Below are positions 1 to 11,414 of a stretch of 64,000 bases of DNA, one piece after another. The first letter of the stretch is position 1; every line of letters starts with the position of its first letter. The notes below the pieces were generated by a model. It did no database searches. It had not been told where the DNA came from and saw nothing but the letters and a program-made list of their open reading frames with translations. Both the position numbers and the translations under genes were made by a program. The DNA is from Prorocentrum cordatum (taxonomy: Eukaryota; Sar; Dinophyceae; Prorocentrales; Prorocentraceae), in the NCBI GenBank assembly GCA_963575745.1, contig CAUYUJ010018893.1, positions 616,694 to 680,693 of the forward strand. The letters run 5' to 3'.

Positions 1-475
1 GAGGCTGGTGAAAAGGTTGGGGGAAGGGGGAGTGACAGGCGGGGCTGGGTAGCGGAAAGGGCAGCGGCGCACGGGGAGGAGCTTCTTTGCTGGAGGAGGA
101 GTCGGAGGAGGAACTGGAGGGAATCAACACTCGTCTGGGCGGGGGAAAGACATGGTGGAGGGTGACTAGGCCGAGCTCGAGGGGGGGGAGGTGCGCGCGC
201 GCGCGCGCCCAGCGGAGCCGAGTACCGTCCAGGCCAGTACGCGCAACTTGCAGGGGCCGTTCGCTAGTCTCTGCTCGCACGCCTTTCGGCATTGAGCCCG
301 TCTGTTCCGCACGCTGGGTGAGAAAGTAAACGGCTTTTGCATGGAACCTCCCCGGCCGTGCGAATCTTTTATGTTATCCCGGCTTGAGGCGTGTGTGGCG
401 GCATTCTCGTTTGATCGCCAGTTGTTGAACGGTCTTGTCCGCTTGCACGCCACGTCTCACGTATGTGTTCCGACG
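1..475. other. GC-rich sequence, no gene recognised
   Basis: Mostly purine-rich at the start, with a short CG-dinucleotide run near 190-210. The open frames here are short, lie on both strands and match no family I know. I see no RNA gene or promoter. Confidence 0.4.
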
Positions 476-660
476 GAGAAGTACAAACATCAGCATTCAA
501 TGTTTGAGGGTCCGCGTGGATATTCTTGGACCGTCGCAGGGTCTTCCTTGGCGGCGCCGCCCCTGCCGCACTCCGCGTGCCAGGGGAGGCGCTGTCCAGC
601 GTTGGCCCAAGCCGCGCGGACCTCGCGAAGTTTCAGTTGATGCCATTTTTGGTTCTTCTG
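476..660. repeat. Foldback element family 1, copy 1
   Basis: A hairpin-forming element. The outer arms around 476-520 and 610-660 are imperfect inverted repeats, and the inner arms carry GGTCCGCG and its complement. The core has GGCGGCGCCGCCCCTG followed by CTCCGCGTGCCAGGGG. Five more copies with the same core and orientation lie at about 2.3, 9.5, 10.4, 11.2 and 12.9 kb. No transposase is present, so this would be a non-autonomous MITE-like or foldback element. This is one of the more decayed copies. Confidence 0.6.
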
Positions 661-1675
661 CCCCTTGCAGCCGTGCTCCGAGGGAGAGCCTCGATTGCCC
701 TGCGGACCTCTCCGGGGACGGGAAGGCAGATCACCCGCATGGGCGCGAACATGGCAGTGATTCGCCCTTCGCGGTCTGGCCAGAGAAGCTGGACGCGAGA
801 CCGCGGAAACCATCCAGCCTCGCGCGGCGCGCAGAGCGAAGGCGATTGAAGGGTGGGAAAGGGTTGGCCAGGTCGAAATGAAGTGGGGGTTCCGTCTTGC
901 TTGGCTGACAGGCTGGCAGGAACAGGGCGGGGATGGTCGGGCGTGCATGTGCAGGGGAAGAAGATTGAGGAGGATCAGGCAACTCTAGGAGGAAGGTGCA
1001 CAACAGCATCCCAGAGCGTTCCAGAACTCAGAGAGAGCTCTGGGGCGATCTGAAAAGGCCGCCTCGCTCGATGCATCCCCCCAGACTCGCAAGCTCTCAG
1101 AGATTCCCGATTTATCTTCATCCGACCGTATCTTCGGTTTGTCTTCGTCTGAGGTGAGGGGGAGGCGGAGGAGTCATTGGAGTTGGAGAAGGCTGCCCAC
1201 ACCCCGTGGCGAGAGGTGCCATATAAGCTCTACGATGAGGCGGAGGCCATTCGAGTGAAGTCGCCACCGCCGAGTGCACGCCAGCAAGCTCAGGACCCCG
1301 CCCTGGGTGATGCATTGCCATGGCCAGGTTGGCGGGCAGACCAGTGCTGGTGAGAGTGTTTTTAAAGGGCTCGGATACTCCAGCTCCCTAGGTGCTGCTT
1401 TCACCAGTCAGTTGCGACGCAACGACGTGCGCGCACAAATGCACATAGGATTCGACAGAGCGCATTGCGGGAACGTTCGTGACATTGAGGGTGGCTTCGC
1501 GAACAGATGGGTCATACTCGTATACGTGGCTCGACGCGCACGCCTGTCTTGGGCCTCCTGAGGAGGAAGGAGGGGTGGAGGAGGTCAAGCGGAGTATGGG
1601 AATTGTCACGGCGGAGGTTGGTTTGGAGCCGGAGGCGAACGATGATTGGGATGAAGAGAAGGAGCAGGAGGGAGA
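661..1675. other. Intergenic sequence with one dispersed-repeat segment
   Basis: No gene is recognised. The part at about 1010-1170 (GAGCGTTCC, GATGCATCC, AGAGATTCCC, TTCGTCT blocks in order) resembles 52520-52690, so it is a diverged dispersed repeat of about 160 bp. The open frames on both strands show no family motif. Confidence 0.4.
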
Positions 1676-1900
1676 GGAGGAGAGGATGAGGAGGAGGAGG
1701 AGGAGGAGGAGGAGGAGGAGAAGAGTCACGAGGAGGAGGAGGAGGAGGAGGAGAGGGACGAAGAGGAGGAGGAGGAGGATGAGGAGGAGGAGGAGAGTGA
1801 CGAGGAGGAGGAGGAGAGGGACGAGGAGGAGGAGGAGGAGACGGAGGAGGAACACGTGGAGGAGGAGGAGGGGGAGAAGGAGGAGGAGGAGGACGAGTTG
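1676..1900. repeat. (GGA)n purine tract
   Basis: About 225 bases that are almost entirely A and G on the plus strand, built of GGA/GAG triplets with a few CGA interruptions. It leaves long frames open on both strands (Arg/Glu-rich on plus, Leu-rich on minus). These are composition artefacts. Confidence 0.85.
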
Positions 1901-2083
1901 TAAAGTCAAGTTGCTGAAGGACCTTGTTGGGCTCAGGAGGGGCTTTGGTTTTCAGACCGTTCTTTAGATCTGTGTCGGGTAACCTACTTGTGGCCGAGAC
2001 TCGCTGTGACCAGGAAAGCCCCTTCGTTACTCATCCAGCGTCCCCTATGGCAGCACGATGACTATAGGCGGATGCGGAGGTGT

Positions 2084-2087
2084 ATGC

Positions 2088-2125
<38 letters not shown>

Positions 2126-2135
2126 ATTATTATTC
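2084..2135. repeat. (GAT)n microsatellite
   Basis: A pure ATG/GAT run of about 14 units followed by ATT units. It is the first of four GAT-type arrays in the window (also about 3.3-5.5, 7.9-8.55 and 51.6-51.86 kb). Confidence 0.85.
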
Positions 2136-2339
2136 TGACGGTGATTATCGTGGAACCATCCCTTACCGCATGCGATCGCACTCTCTCGAGATTTCCTTGA
2201 GCGGTGGCCGATGTTCGCGCGCCACGTCAGCGAGCACCAGCACGTTGCTCCTTCCATCGGCATGGGTGTTCGGCGGTCTATCAGAAGTTGGACGCAATCC
2301 GAAGAGGGTGGATTCGAAACGGCATGTTCTGAAGGCAGA

Positions 2340-2540
2340 CTCGAATAAACAACACCAGCACAAGCATACACCGTCGGATGTCCGCGGATTTCTTGGATCG
2401 GCGCTGGAGCCCTTGGCGGCGCCTCGGGCGCCAACCCTGCTGCGCTCCGCGTGCCAGGGAAGGGGGGTGGTCAGTGCGGACCCCCCAAACATCCCACGGA
2501 CTTTCGAGAGGTACGGTCAAGTCCAGCTGTTTTCTTCCAG
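2340..2540. repeat. Foldback element family 1, copy 2
   Basis: Shares with the other copies the arm GTCCGCGGATTTCTTGGATC, the core GGCGGCGCC and the segment CTCCGCGTGCCAGGGA. The right arm is the most diverged of the six, so the right boundary is approximate. Confidence 0.55.
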
Positions 2541-3300
2541 GAGCGGCGGGTTCTGATGCAGACTTGATCTCAGCGCAGAAGACGGGGGGACTGGGGGGAT
2601 CGGCGCTACTGCTGATGCTGGTCCTGATCCCCAGGAGCTTCCCAAAGCCTGCAGGCGCACCCCAAGTCCTATCGAACCAGCTTCCTCCTCCCCACCCTTG
2701 CTGCGTGGGATTCGGAGGCTGCTTGCTTGCTTCGGAGGTCTGGAAGGGGGCCGGCCTTGTGAGTTTGGAGGCGGGAGTGTGAGAGTGGGCACCTTGCCGC
2801 TTCCTCCATCCCTCGTTTCCTCGTGCCTATCCCTCACTCTTCATCCCCATTGCCTTCCCTGCTTCCTTCTTCCTCCTCCATCTTTCCGTTCTGTGCATCC
2901 GTCCTCTCTCCTCAATCATAATTTCTTCTTCTCCCCACTACGGGTGACCAAGGAGGAGCAATCGGAGGGGCGCTTGAGGAAGTAGCAATGGGAGGAGGAA
3001 GAGGATGAGAGGGATAAGAAGGGACGGGGGGAGGAAGGCAGGGATGAATGGTGGGATGCTGAGGAATCAGATGAGGATAGAGAGCAGGAGAGCAGCATGG
3101 GGAGGTGAGGGTGATGCTTACACTTGCGATTCTGCTGCTGGTGATGGTTGTGGTGATGATGACGATGATAAGTGCGATGAGAATGTCGCGGAGGTGGATC
3201 ATCGAGACCCCCTCCCTGATCCCCTCAGAGCAAATGAAGTAATCCTGATCATGACCGCCCTCCTCCTGCCTCCGCTCCTCCTCTTCCCCATCTTTCTCGC
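2541..3300. other. Mixed low-complexity sequence, no gene recognised
   Basis: Pyrimidine-rich (about 2800-2940) then purine-rich (2940-3110). Frames pass through here into the GAT array but show no domain. The apparent start of an 872-codon frame lies here and is not supported by any feature outside the repeat. Confidence 0.4.
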
Positions 3301-3309
3301 GGTAATTGT

Positions 3310-4932
3310 GATGATTGTGATGACGATGATGAAGGTGATTATGATGAGAATGATGCTGATGCCGATGCAAATGCTGATGATGATGGTGATGCTGATGATG
3401 ATGCTGATGAGGATGCTGCTGATGATGACGATGACGACAACGATTGTGAGTATAATGATGATGCTGATGGAGGTGGTGATGATGATGCTGATGATGCTGA
3501 TGATGGTGATGATGATGAGGATGATGATTATGATGCTGATGCTGATACTGATGCTGATGGTGATGCTGATGCTGATGTTGGTGATGTTGCTGATGTCGAT
3601 GATGCTGCAGCTGATGCTGATGATGATGATGATACTGATGCTGACGATTACGACAACGATTTTGATTATTATGATGATGCTGATGGTAGTGGTGGTGATG
3701 ATGCTGGTGACGCTGATGACGGGGATGATGATGATGCTGATGCTGCTGCTGATGCTGCTGCTGATGCAGATGCTGATGCTGATGCTGATGCTGATGATGC
3801 TGCTGCTGCTGATGATGCTGCTGATGATGATGATGCTGATGCTGATGATGCTGATTCTTATGCTGACGCTGCTGCCGCTGATGATGATGATGCTTCTGGT
3901 GATGACGATGACGACAACGACTGTGAGTATGATGATGCTGATGCTGGTGGTGGTGATGATTATGCTGATGATGCTGATGATGCTGATGATGATACTGCTG
4001 CTGATGGTGATGATTAGGATCCTGATGTTGATGCTTGTGCTTACGATACTGATGCTGATGATAGTGATGGTGATGATGATGATGCTGATGATGCTGATGA
4101 TGATGATGATGATGCTGATACTGATGCTGATGCTGATGCTGATGCTGCTACTGCTGATGATGCTGCTGATGATGACGACAACGATTGTGAAGACGATTGT
4201 GACGCTGATGGTGGTGGTTATGCTGATGCTAATGATGCTGATGCTGGTGATGATGATGATGATGAGGGTAATGATGACATTGATGCTGATGATGATGCTG
4301 ATGCTGACGCTGATGCTGATGACGATGACGATTCTGATGATGGTGATGCTGATGATGCTGCTGCTGCTGATGCTGATGATGCTGATGCTGCTGATGATGA
4401 CGATGACGGCAACTATTGTGATCATGATCATGCAGATGTTGATGGTGGTGGTGATGATGCTGATGCTGATGCTGATGCTGGTGATGATGATACTGATGCT
4501 GATGATGTTGATGCTGATGCTGATGACGATGCTGATGCCGATGATGATGCTGATGCTGGTGATTATGATGATGATGGTAATGATGATGATGATGATGATG
4601 ATGCTCATGAACATGCTGCTGATGATGCTGATGATGCTGATGCTGATGAAGACGACAGCGTTTGTGAGTATGATGATGATGCTGATGGTGATGGTTGTGA
4701 TGATGCTGATAATGCTGATGATGGTTCTGATGATGATGATACTGATGCTGATGATGATGCTGATGCTGATGCTGTTGATGATGATGCTGACGATTGTGAT
4801 GATGATGCTGATGCTGATGCTGCTGATGATGCTGATGCTGCTCATGATGACGATTATGACAACGCTTCTGATTATGATGGATGATGATGCTGACGGTGAT
4901 TATGGTGATACTGATGATGCTGCTGAGGATTG

Positions 4933-4988
<56 letters not shown>

Positions 4989-5540
4989 CTACTGATGCTG
5001 ATGATGATGCTGATGCTGATGCTGATGATGCTGCTGCTGATGATGATGCTGATAATTGTGATGATGATGATGCTGATGCTGATGCTGATGCTGATGCTGA
5101 TGCTTCCGCTGAAGATGATGATGCTGCTGCTGGTGAAGACGATGACGACAACGATTGTGATCCTGATGATGCTGACGCTGATGGTGGTTGCGATAATCAC
5201 GATGCTGATAATGCTGATTTTCATGATGATGATACTGGTATTGATGATGCTGATGCTGATGCTGATGCTGATGCTGATGCTGATGCTGATGCTGATGTTG
5301 CTGCTGATGATGATGATGCTTATGATGGTGGTCATGATGACTATGATAGTGATCATGATCTTGCTGCTGATGATAATGATACTCATACTGCTGCTGCTGT
5401 TGCTTCTGCTGCTGCTGATGATGATGCTGATGCTGATGCTGATGATGATGGTGGTGGTGGTGGTGATGATGATGATGATGATGATGCTGCTGCTGATGAT
5501 GATGATGATGATGATGATGCTGATGCTGCTGATGATGGGT
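3310..5540. repeat. GAT/GCT trinucleotide array with higher-order unit of about 245 bp
   Basis: About 2.2 kb of GATGAT and GCTGAT triplets. A more complex anchor (GACGACAACGATTGTGA or close variants) recurs near 3436, 3652, 3913, 4177, 4408, 4654, 4858 and 5147, a spacing of 204-289 bp. So the array is not simple slippage: it is about eight diverged higher-order units. Two plus frames (Met-rich, Asp-rich) and the minus frames stay open because none of their repeat codons is a stop. The very long frames here (872 codons on plus, 548 and 385 on minus) are therefore not credible genes. Confidence 0.85.
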
Positions 5541-6690
5541 GCATGCCGTTCTTGGGGCGGGGCGGCTGCTGCGTGCCCAGCCCCCCGATGCGGCGTGTCG
5601 GTCCGTCCCCCTTACACGGGTGAGGCTTGATGGCGCGCCGACGAGGCGAGGCTGCTCGGGCACACCCACCACCGATGTCCGAGCTCTCCTCGTTCACGGG
5701 CTCTCCCCTGGCCGCCGCGGCCGCGCCTTTGCGATGTGTGACCTTCGCCCCGCGGTGGTCCGTCGTCTCCACCATCGACGGCTGTCCTGCAGACCGAGAT
5801 CCATTGGCGGGGCGCCGGTCCAGGGCGGTCTGTAGCCCAGCAGCGCGAGGAGCTGTGCCAACCTGAGACGCTTGAACCATATCGATGCATCTGTGCAGCG
5901 GCCCATCTCCCTGATGGTCTCGAAGCGCACCCCGCCGCCGACTCCGAAGCGGAACCTGTCCAGGGGCTGGGGCCAGGTCGTAGGAGGCCTGCGCATTCTT
6001 GATATGGCCACGGCAGGAGACCAGGGACACCGGGAGCAGGTCAGCACCTGGGGGAGTGACGCGTCGCAGCAGCCTGAGGCCCTCCGCGAGGCCCCTCTCG
6101 TTCTCCTACAAAAGCGAGACAGACTGCGGCCGCTCGGCATTGGTCAGAGCTCTGATCCCAAGGCCCACGACCACAGGCCCCAGGCCCCGTCCCAGTAGGA
6201 TAGCCCAAGTCTTCGGGCAAAGTGATATCGTCGGCGTCGATTCCCAGCGTCTCACTTGGCCTCATCCCGAACTGGCCCTGGAAGACGATCCCGAAGGCCA
6301 CACGGAAATGGATCCAAGTCCAAGCACACACGTTTCTGATCATGGGGACGGTGTGCCTAGGTTGCTGAGAACAGTTCCAGCCCTTGAGGGCCCTTTTGAC
6401 ACGGCGCAACCTCCATTTCATGCGCGGAGAGCGGAACTCAACTGCAGCAGCCAGCAGGGCTGACTTAGATGTATTGAGGACTTTTTGGTCATGCTGCCAA
6501 AATCGCGGCGCGGATGTCGCTTGGAAAACAGTGGGAGGGGCCCAGACTGTCCTGGAGAATTTCGTTCCGGACTTCGAAGTGAATTTCGTGTTGTTGTTTT
6601 TGGGCCAGGAATGAAGACGACACGTGACATTCCGTTCGTTTTCGCTCGCCGTTGTGGGTTTTGCATCGACAGAGGTCCACGTAAAAATCC
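5541..6690. other. GC-rich sequence with possible minus-strand coding remnant
   Basis: Several overlapping minus-strand frames (95-220 codons) span this stretch and could be a frameshifted retroelement remnant. I see no motif that assigns it to reverse transcriptase, RNase H or an endonuclease. It may equally be non-coding GC-rich DNA. Confidence 0.25.
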
Positions 6691-6697
6691 GCAGCAG

Positions 6698-6797
6698 CAC
6701 GTCTGCAAGGTCGGCGCAGTGACCCTTGCCGACGGCCTCCGAGCCCCCACGTCAGCAAGGTCGGCGCAGTGACCCTTGCCGGCGGCCCCCGAGCGCC
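6698..6797. repeat. Direct repeat, two units of about 50 bp
   Basis: The segment beginning CAAGGTCGGCGCAGTGACCC and running through CCCTTGCCG and GGCCTCCGAGC occurs twice in a row with few differences. Confidence 0.75.
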
Positions 6798-6799
6798 CG

Positions 6800-7800
6800 A
6801 ATGGCTTGAAATCCATCAAAGCGTCATCCCACTCATCGGGGGTGAAAGGCTCCACCCCCGCACGAGCACAACTAATGGTGGTGGTCCTAACCCTTTCTTT
6901 CTCATGCGCATCAATCAGTTCTTGACGCTTCGCGTATCCCCACCACGCGTCTCAATGAGGGTCATTTTGTCCTTGGCACGTGCATACGCCACTGCGGCCA
7001 ATTATCTTCGTTCCGCGCCCCGGACGTTGACCCGCTCCATGTCCCTCGCCTTGGAGCCGCCGACCAAAAAATTATCCCCACTATGCCTTCGCTGTTGCCG
7101 CCAGACCGTGGTCGCGCGGCCGCCGACCAGCAAAAATATCCCCACCATCCACCAGAAGGTTTCAATGGGTCTCTCGCTACACTGCCTATCTTACGGTACC
7201 TGGACCTCGGGTTCGGCAAGTGTGGCTCCGTACGCTCGTTGGCCGACGTTGTCTTGCAATGACGTCGCTTTCGACAAGTCTTACAGGTTTTACTGCCGTT
7301 TGCAGTCTTGTCGGTGATGAGGTTGCCCCTCTTCACTATTGCGCCGACACGATGTTTTGGCATTTGTGTCGCCTACTTCACGGATGTCGTCTGGGTGTAC
7401 CTGTCGGTCTACTTCGTCTCTGACGGTGCTGGTTGCCTGACTCACACCGAGCGATCGACCTTTGCGTGTTTATGGTCACGCCGCCGCGCCATTTTGGCTC
7501 TTACTTGCTGGTCGCCACCGGGATTTCTAACACCACCGGGTTTGGGAGTTTCGGTTTTGGTTCTCTTCTGAATGGTTGCCCTTTCGCTCGCTTCGCTTGT
7601 CTTTCGTTCCTGCTGCCTAGTCGCGGCCCGGCTAGTACTCGGGCGGCTGTCGACCCGCCTCGCGAGCCTGTTGACCAAAAAGTATCCCCGTTTCCCATCC
7701 AGACACGATCGGAGGCTTTCTTGAGTCCTCGTTGGAGGCTATCGTAGCCATGCTCGGCTAGAGGCTGTCGGAAGCTATCCTGGGCCACGCTCATCTACCT
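6800..7800. other. Non-coding region with short recurring motif
   Basis: No gene is recognised. A motif GACCA(A/G)(A/C)AAAA(A/T)TATCCCC or close to it recurs near 7065, 7128 and 7672, each after a CGCC or TGTT context. Two spliced-leader-like strings lie at 7488-7500 and 7749-7770 and are discussed as findings. Confidence 0.35.
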
Positions 7801-7879
7801 TGAGTAATCTTCATGCCGGGACCATCTGGGGGTAGGATATGGACATGGAGGAGGAGGATGACAACGAGAGAAGGAGGAG

Positions 7880-8630
7880 GAAGGACGTATCACGATGATG
7901 ATGATGATGATGATGCTGTTGTTGCCGGTGATGATGATATTAATGATGATGACGATGCTGATGATGCCTGTGATGTTGATGATGCTGGCGACGATGACAA
8001 TGATGACGATGCAGATGATGCTAATGATGCCGACGGTGACGATGTTGATGGACATGATGCTGTTGATGCTGATGCTGTTGGCGATGGTGCTGCTCATGCT
8101 GATGCGTATGCTGATATTGTTCGTGTGGACGATGATGGCGACGACGATGACGATGCTGTTGATGATGGTGATGCTCATGATGTTGCTTATGATGATGTTT
8201 TTTTGATGGCGATGCTGATGATGCCGATGATGCAGCTGTTGCTGATGATGTTGATGCTGCTGTTGGTGATGGTGATGATGATCATGCTGATGCTGATGAT
8301 AAGTGTGGTAATGAGAGGTCGGAGGATGATGATGTGGAGGAACATGTTGAATAATATAATGATACTGCTGATGCTGTTGCTGACTATGTTGATGCTGTTT
8401 GCTGCCGATGATGCTGCTGCTGATGATGCCGCTGCTGCTGTTGATGATACTGATACTGGTGCTGTTGATGCTGATGATGACGATGATGATGATGCTGCTG
8501 ATGGTGATTATGATGCTGATGATGATGATGCTGATGATGATGATGATGCTGATGGGATGAGGATGATGAGGAGGAGGAGGAAGAATAGGAGGAGGAAGAG
8601 GAGGAGGAAGAGCAGGAGGAGGAGGAACTA
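7880..8630. repeat. Second GAT/GCT array ending in (GGA)n
   Basis: About 670 bases of GATGAT/GCTGAT triplets with more interruptions (GTT, GGC, GTG) than the first array. It ends at about 8555 in a GGA tract of about 75 bases. Asp-rich and Met-rich frames on plus and Ile/Ser and His frames on minus are artefacts of the triplets. Confidence 0.8.
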
Positions 8631-8749
8631 CCCGCCCCCCCTTCCCAGGCCCTGGGGAGGGTGTAGCGGGAGGAGTACCCCCCTCCTTTGAGCAGGGGCA
8701 GGAGGGGTAGAGAACGCAAGCTAGTTAAACAACCTGCGCCCTAAAGGAC

Positions 8750-10010
8750 TCCTGGGATTCTGGATGGTCCTCGCTTTCTCGAACAGGTCGACAGGGTCCT
8801 CTTGCATGGCCTCCAGCACCTCCTTCATGTCCTACTCGGGGAGACCCAGTCAGCGGGCATGCGCCATGTCTCCACCCAGGGTCATGCCAGGCGGACCTTA
8901 GGGGCAGCGCACAGGGCACATCGGCGGCAGAGGAGGTAGTTGAGGAGGCCCGCGGAAAACCTCCCCTTGGCAATGGCGTGCGAACGCGGCATGTTATCAG
9001 CAAGGGAAATCACCTGGTTCGGGTAGGGACCCTCGACCTGGATGATCCTCTCTGGCCTCAAAGTCACGGCCTTCATCTCCCCGACGGTAAGGTGGTCTTC
9101 CCATGTCCACCTGCCCGCTGCCAGCGGCACCCGAGTCCTGGCCTGGTTCCAGATCTCCCTCGGGACCGAGCTGACGGGCAACGTGGGGGCCATGGACTTG
9201 GACGCCTTGTGCAGAACTTTGCTCTCATGGCCTGGTGGGGCAAGGGCGACTCCTAGGCGAGCCCCAGCTTCCCAAAGCAGCCGGGCCTCCTGGTCCGACG
9301 TCGATGCAGAGACGATTCCATAGCCCCCGCAGTCGAGACCGTTCGCCCCCTCGGCGTTCGTGGCAAAGATCACGTTCGATATGGGCGCCCCGAGGTCCAC
9401 GCAGAGCCCCCATGAGCTTCACCCCATGATCTTCCACTCCCTGAGGGCACCTGGTCACCGTTTCCTGAAACCCCGGCGCCCCTGGAGCTCCCCATCTTGC
9501 CTCGCGAAGCGGCACACGTGCTGAGATTGTGAAATAGGGGAACGAAGAATGACATGAACATAATGACTCGGAGGTCCGCGCGGATTTCTCGGATCCGCGC
9601 TGGATCCCCCTGGCGGCGTCTCTGGCGCCGCCCCTGGCGCGCTCCGCGCGCCAGGGAGGAGGATGGGTCCGGCGCCGATCCGAGAAGTCCGCGAGGACCT
9701 CCGAGTCTCTATATTTCTGCCATTCTTTGTTCCCCTAGGAGAGCCAGCGCCGGGCCAGCAGAGCGGCCCACGCCCAGTCTCCCCACGGGGATGGTGCGGC
9801 CTCGAGGGGGGCCCGCGTGCGCTCCTCCAGGGACAGCACGGCATCGCAGAGCATGGCCGCCTTGCGGGCGGGGAGCCCGAGCCTGGCGGGGTGCCTCTGG
9901 ACCTCGTCCATCTCCTAGGAGACCTGGCCTCTCTAGATCATCAGCGGCCCGATGCATGAAGAAATCCGCGGCCCCCGTGGAGCCCACCCAGTCGACTCCC
10001 TCGGACAGCA
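8750..10010 (-). pseudogene. Retroelement pol remnant: RT thumb and RNase H-like domain
   Basis: On the minus strand (reading from about 10010 down) broken frames give, in order, a segment like the RT-to-RNase H connection (LPARKAAMLCDAVLSLEERT, about 9900-9830), an RNase H-like stretch with VIFATNAEG and GLDCGGYGIVSA (about 9375-9300), HLTVGEMKAV then VISLADNMPRSHAIAKGR (about 9075-8965), and a tail WVETWRMPADWVSPSR (about 8880-8830). From general knowledge this order (SDxxxA-KGR, then W-P-x-x-NPAD-x-SR) is typical of the RNase H of DIRS-like and related retroelements. The first catalytic Asp appears as Asn in FATNAEG. The longest intact piece is 172 codons (8882-9400). A foldback element (9535-9737) sits inside the remnant. 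No tyrosine recombinase is seen, and a GGA tract follows. The element class is uncertain. Confidence 0.5.
9535..9737. repeat. Foldback element family 1, copy 3
   Basis: Best-preserved ends together with copy 5: the terminal arm TAGGGGAACGAAGAATGACA is matched on the right by GTTCCCCTA preceded by ATTCTTT. The inner arms GGAGGTCCGCGCGGATTTCT and their complement follow. The core contains GCGCCGCCCCTGGCGCGCTC then CGCGCGCCAGGGAGG. It lies within the minus-strand pol remnant, so it inserted after that element. Confidence 0.75.
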
Positions 10011-10072
10011 TCGCACCGTCGTCGATGTGCGGTGCTTCTCATTTTGTTTCTCTTCTCGTTGAGTATGTGAAT

Positions 10073-10217
10073 TGATGGGCCCATCTTCCACCACCGCTAC
10101 CATCTGTAGGAGAGGGAGGAGGAGGAGGAGGAGGAGGAGGAGGAGGAGGAGGAGCTCCTCATCCTCCCTTCTCCCCCGTCCTACATATGGTAGTGGTGGT
10201 GGAAAACTTGCCCATCA
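10073..10217. repeat. Foldback element family 2, copy A
   Basis: Inverted arms: TGATGGGCCCATCTTCCACC and, on the right, GGTGGAAAACTTGCCCATCA. The loop holds GTAGGAGAGGGA, a GGA run, TCC-rich sequence and CCTACATATGG. The same arms occur at about 12.77 and 59.92 kb, always around a purine/pyrimidine tract. It is non-autonomous. Confidence 0.7.
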
Positions 10218-10410
10218 TGAGTGCCCCTTGCTGATGGCTGGACGACTCCTCCTCCACAGCCCGACGGAGGAGGGGCGATCAGGTGCAACGGGTGCTGGGC
10301 CTTCGTTCTTGCGCAGCAGTGCAGAGGACGCCCCCAACCACACACGAGGCCAAGAAGCCTGCTGAGGCCAGAAAGGTAGGACTCCAACCGGCACAGCGCA
10401 AAGTCTGGCC

Positions 10411-10616
10411 TCTTCCCCGAAGAAGAACCACATAAGCATAAACTTTTGGCGCTCTGCGCGGTTTTCTTGGATCCGCGCCTGGGCCCCCCCAGCGGCGGCT
10501 TCGGCGCCGCCCCTGGCGCGCTCCGCGCGCCAGGGAGGGGGGTCCGGCGCGGATCCAAGAAATCCGCGCGGAGCGCCAGAAGTTTATGTTTATGTGTTTG
10601 TTCTTCGTCTTTTTCC
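10411..10616. repeat. Foldback element family 1, copy 4
   Basis: The arms read CATAAGCATAAACTTTTGGC on the left and GCCAGAAGTTTATGTTTATG on the right. The inner GCGCGGTTTTCTTGGATCCG arm pairs with CGGATCCAAGAAATCCGCGC. The core is as in copies 3 and 5. Pairing is nearly perfect for more than 50 bases on each side. Confidence 0.75.
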
Positions 10617-11217
10617 TTGCAACACGACTGATGATCCGATGAGGTTGGTGCGTTCTGTCGCAGCGGCATTCTTCTTCCCACAGTGCATCCGCCGTGTCAA
10701 GCCCAGGCAGCGTGGTGGCCTTTCTGGCCAACCCGCCGTACATGCACTGATCAAGGCTGACGCGTACAGACGCCGTGCGCTCCTCCACGGTACACACCAC
10801 GTCAATACGATACATCGCAGGATCACGCTCGCAGGACAGCCTCGCGACGAGCAGGCCAATTGCTAACACGCTTGGCGACGCCGCGAGTGGTGTCTATTAT
10901 TGTGGTCCGCTTCCATCTCCTGCTTCTCTATGTCCTGCTTCGTCTCCTGCTCGTCTCCGCTTCCATCTCCCACTCCTCCGTCTCCTGCTCCCTCCCAGGA
11001 TATGGATCTCACCCCAGGTCCTCAGGATGCTCGTGCATGTGGACACCTCGTCGGACCGACACCCCCTCGCAGGCCCGCCCGAGGGCCCCCCCCCCGGCGT
11101 GAAGCCTGGGATGCCGCGGGGCGGCGGCGCGGGCGGTACAGCACCTCCGCCAGCACCGCTGGCATCGTCCTCTCCTCCAGGGGCGCCACCTCCTGAGCAG
11201 CCCGACTCCCGCAATGA
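10617..11217. other. GC-rich sequence, no gene recognised
   Basis: Short frames occur on both strands, with pyrimidine-rich sequence at about 10910-10990. No motif or RNA gene is recognised. Confidence 0.35.
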
Positions 11218-11414
11218 TAGGGGAACGAGGAATGACACAAAGAGATAAACTTGGAGGTCCGCGCGGATTTCTTGGACCCGCGCTAGATCCTTCTGGCGGC
11301 GCCTGCGGCGCCGCCCCTTGCGCGCTCCGCGCGCCAGGGAGGGGGGTCCAGCGCGGATCCCAGAAGTCCGCGCGGACCTCCGAGTTTTATGCTTAGGTCA
11401 TTCTTCGTTCCCCT
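11218..11414. repeat. Foldback element family 1, copy 5
   Basis: Ends TAGGGGAACGAGGAATGACA on the left and TCATTCTTCGTTCCCCT on the right. Inner arms GGAGGTCCGCGCGGATTTCT and complement. It is close in sequence to copy 3, which defines the consensus ends of the family at about 200 bp. Confidence 0.78.

Noticed and set aside
3005-5623. Open frame of 872 codons (and 548 and 385 codons on the other strand)
   Set aside because: They lie in the GAT/GCT array and are Met-, Asp-, Ile- or His-rich; the frames are open only because the repeat lacks stops in those phases.
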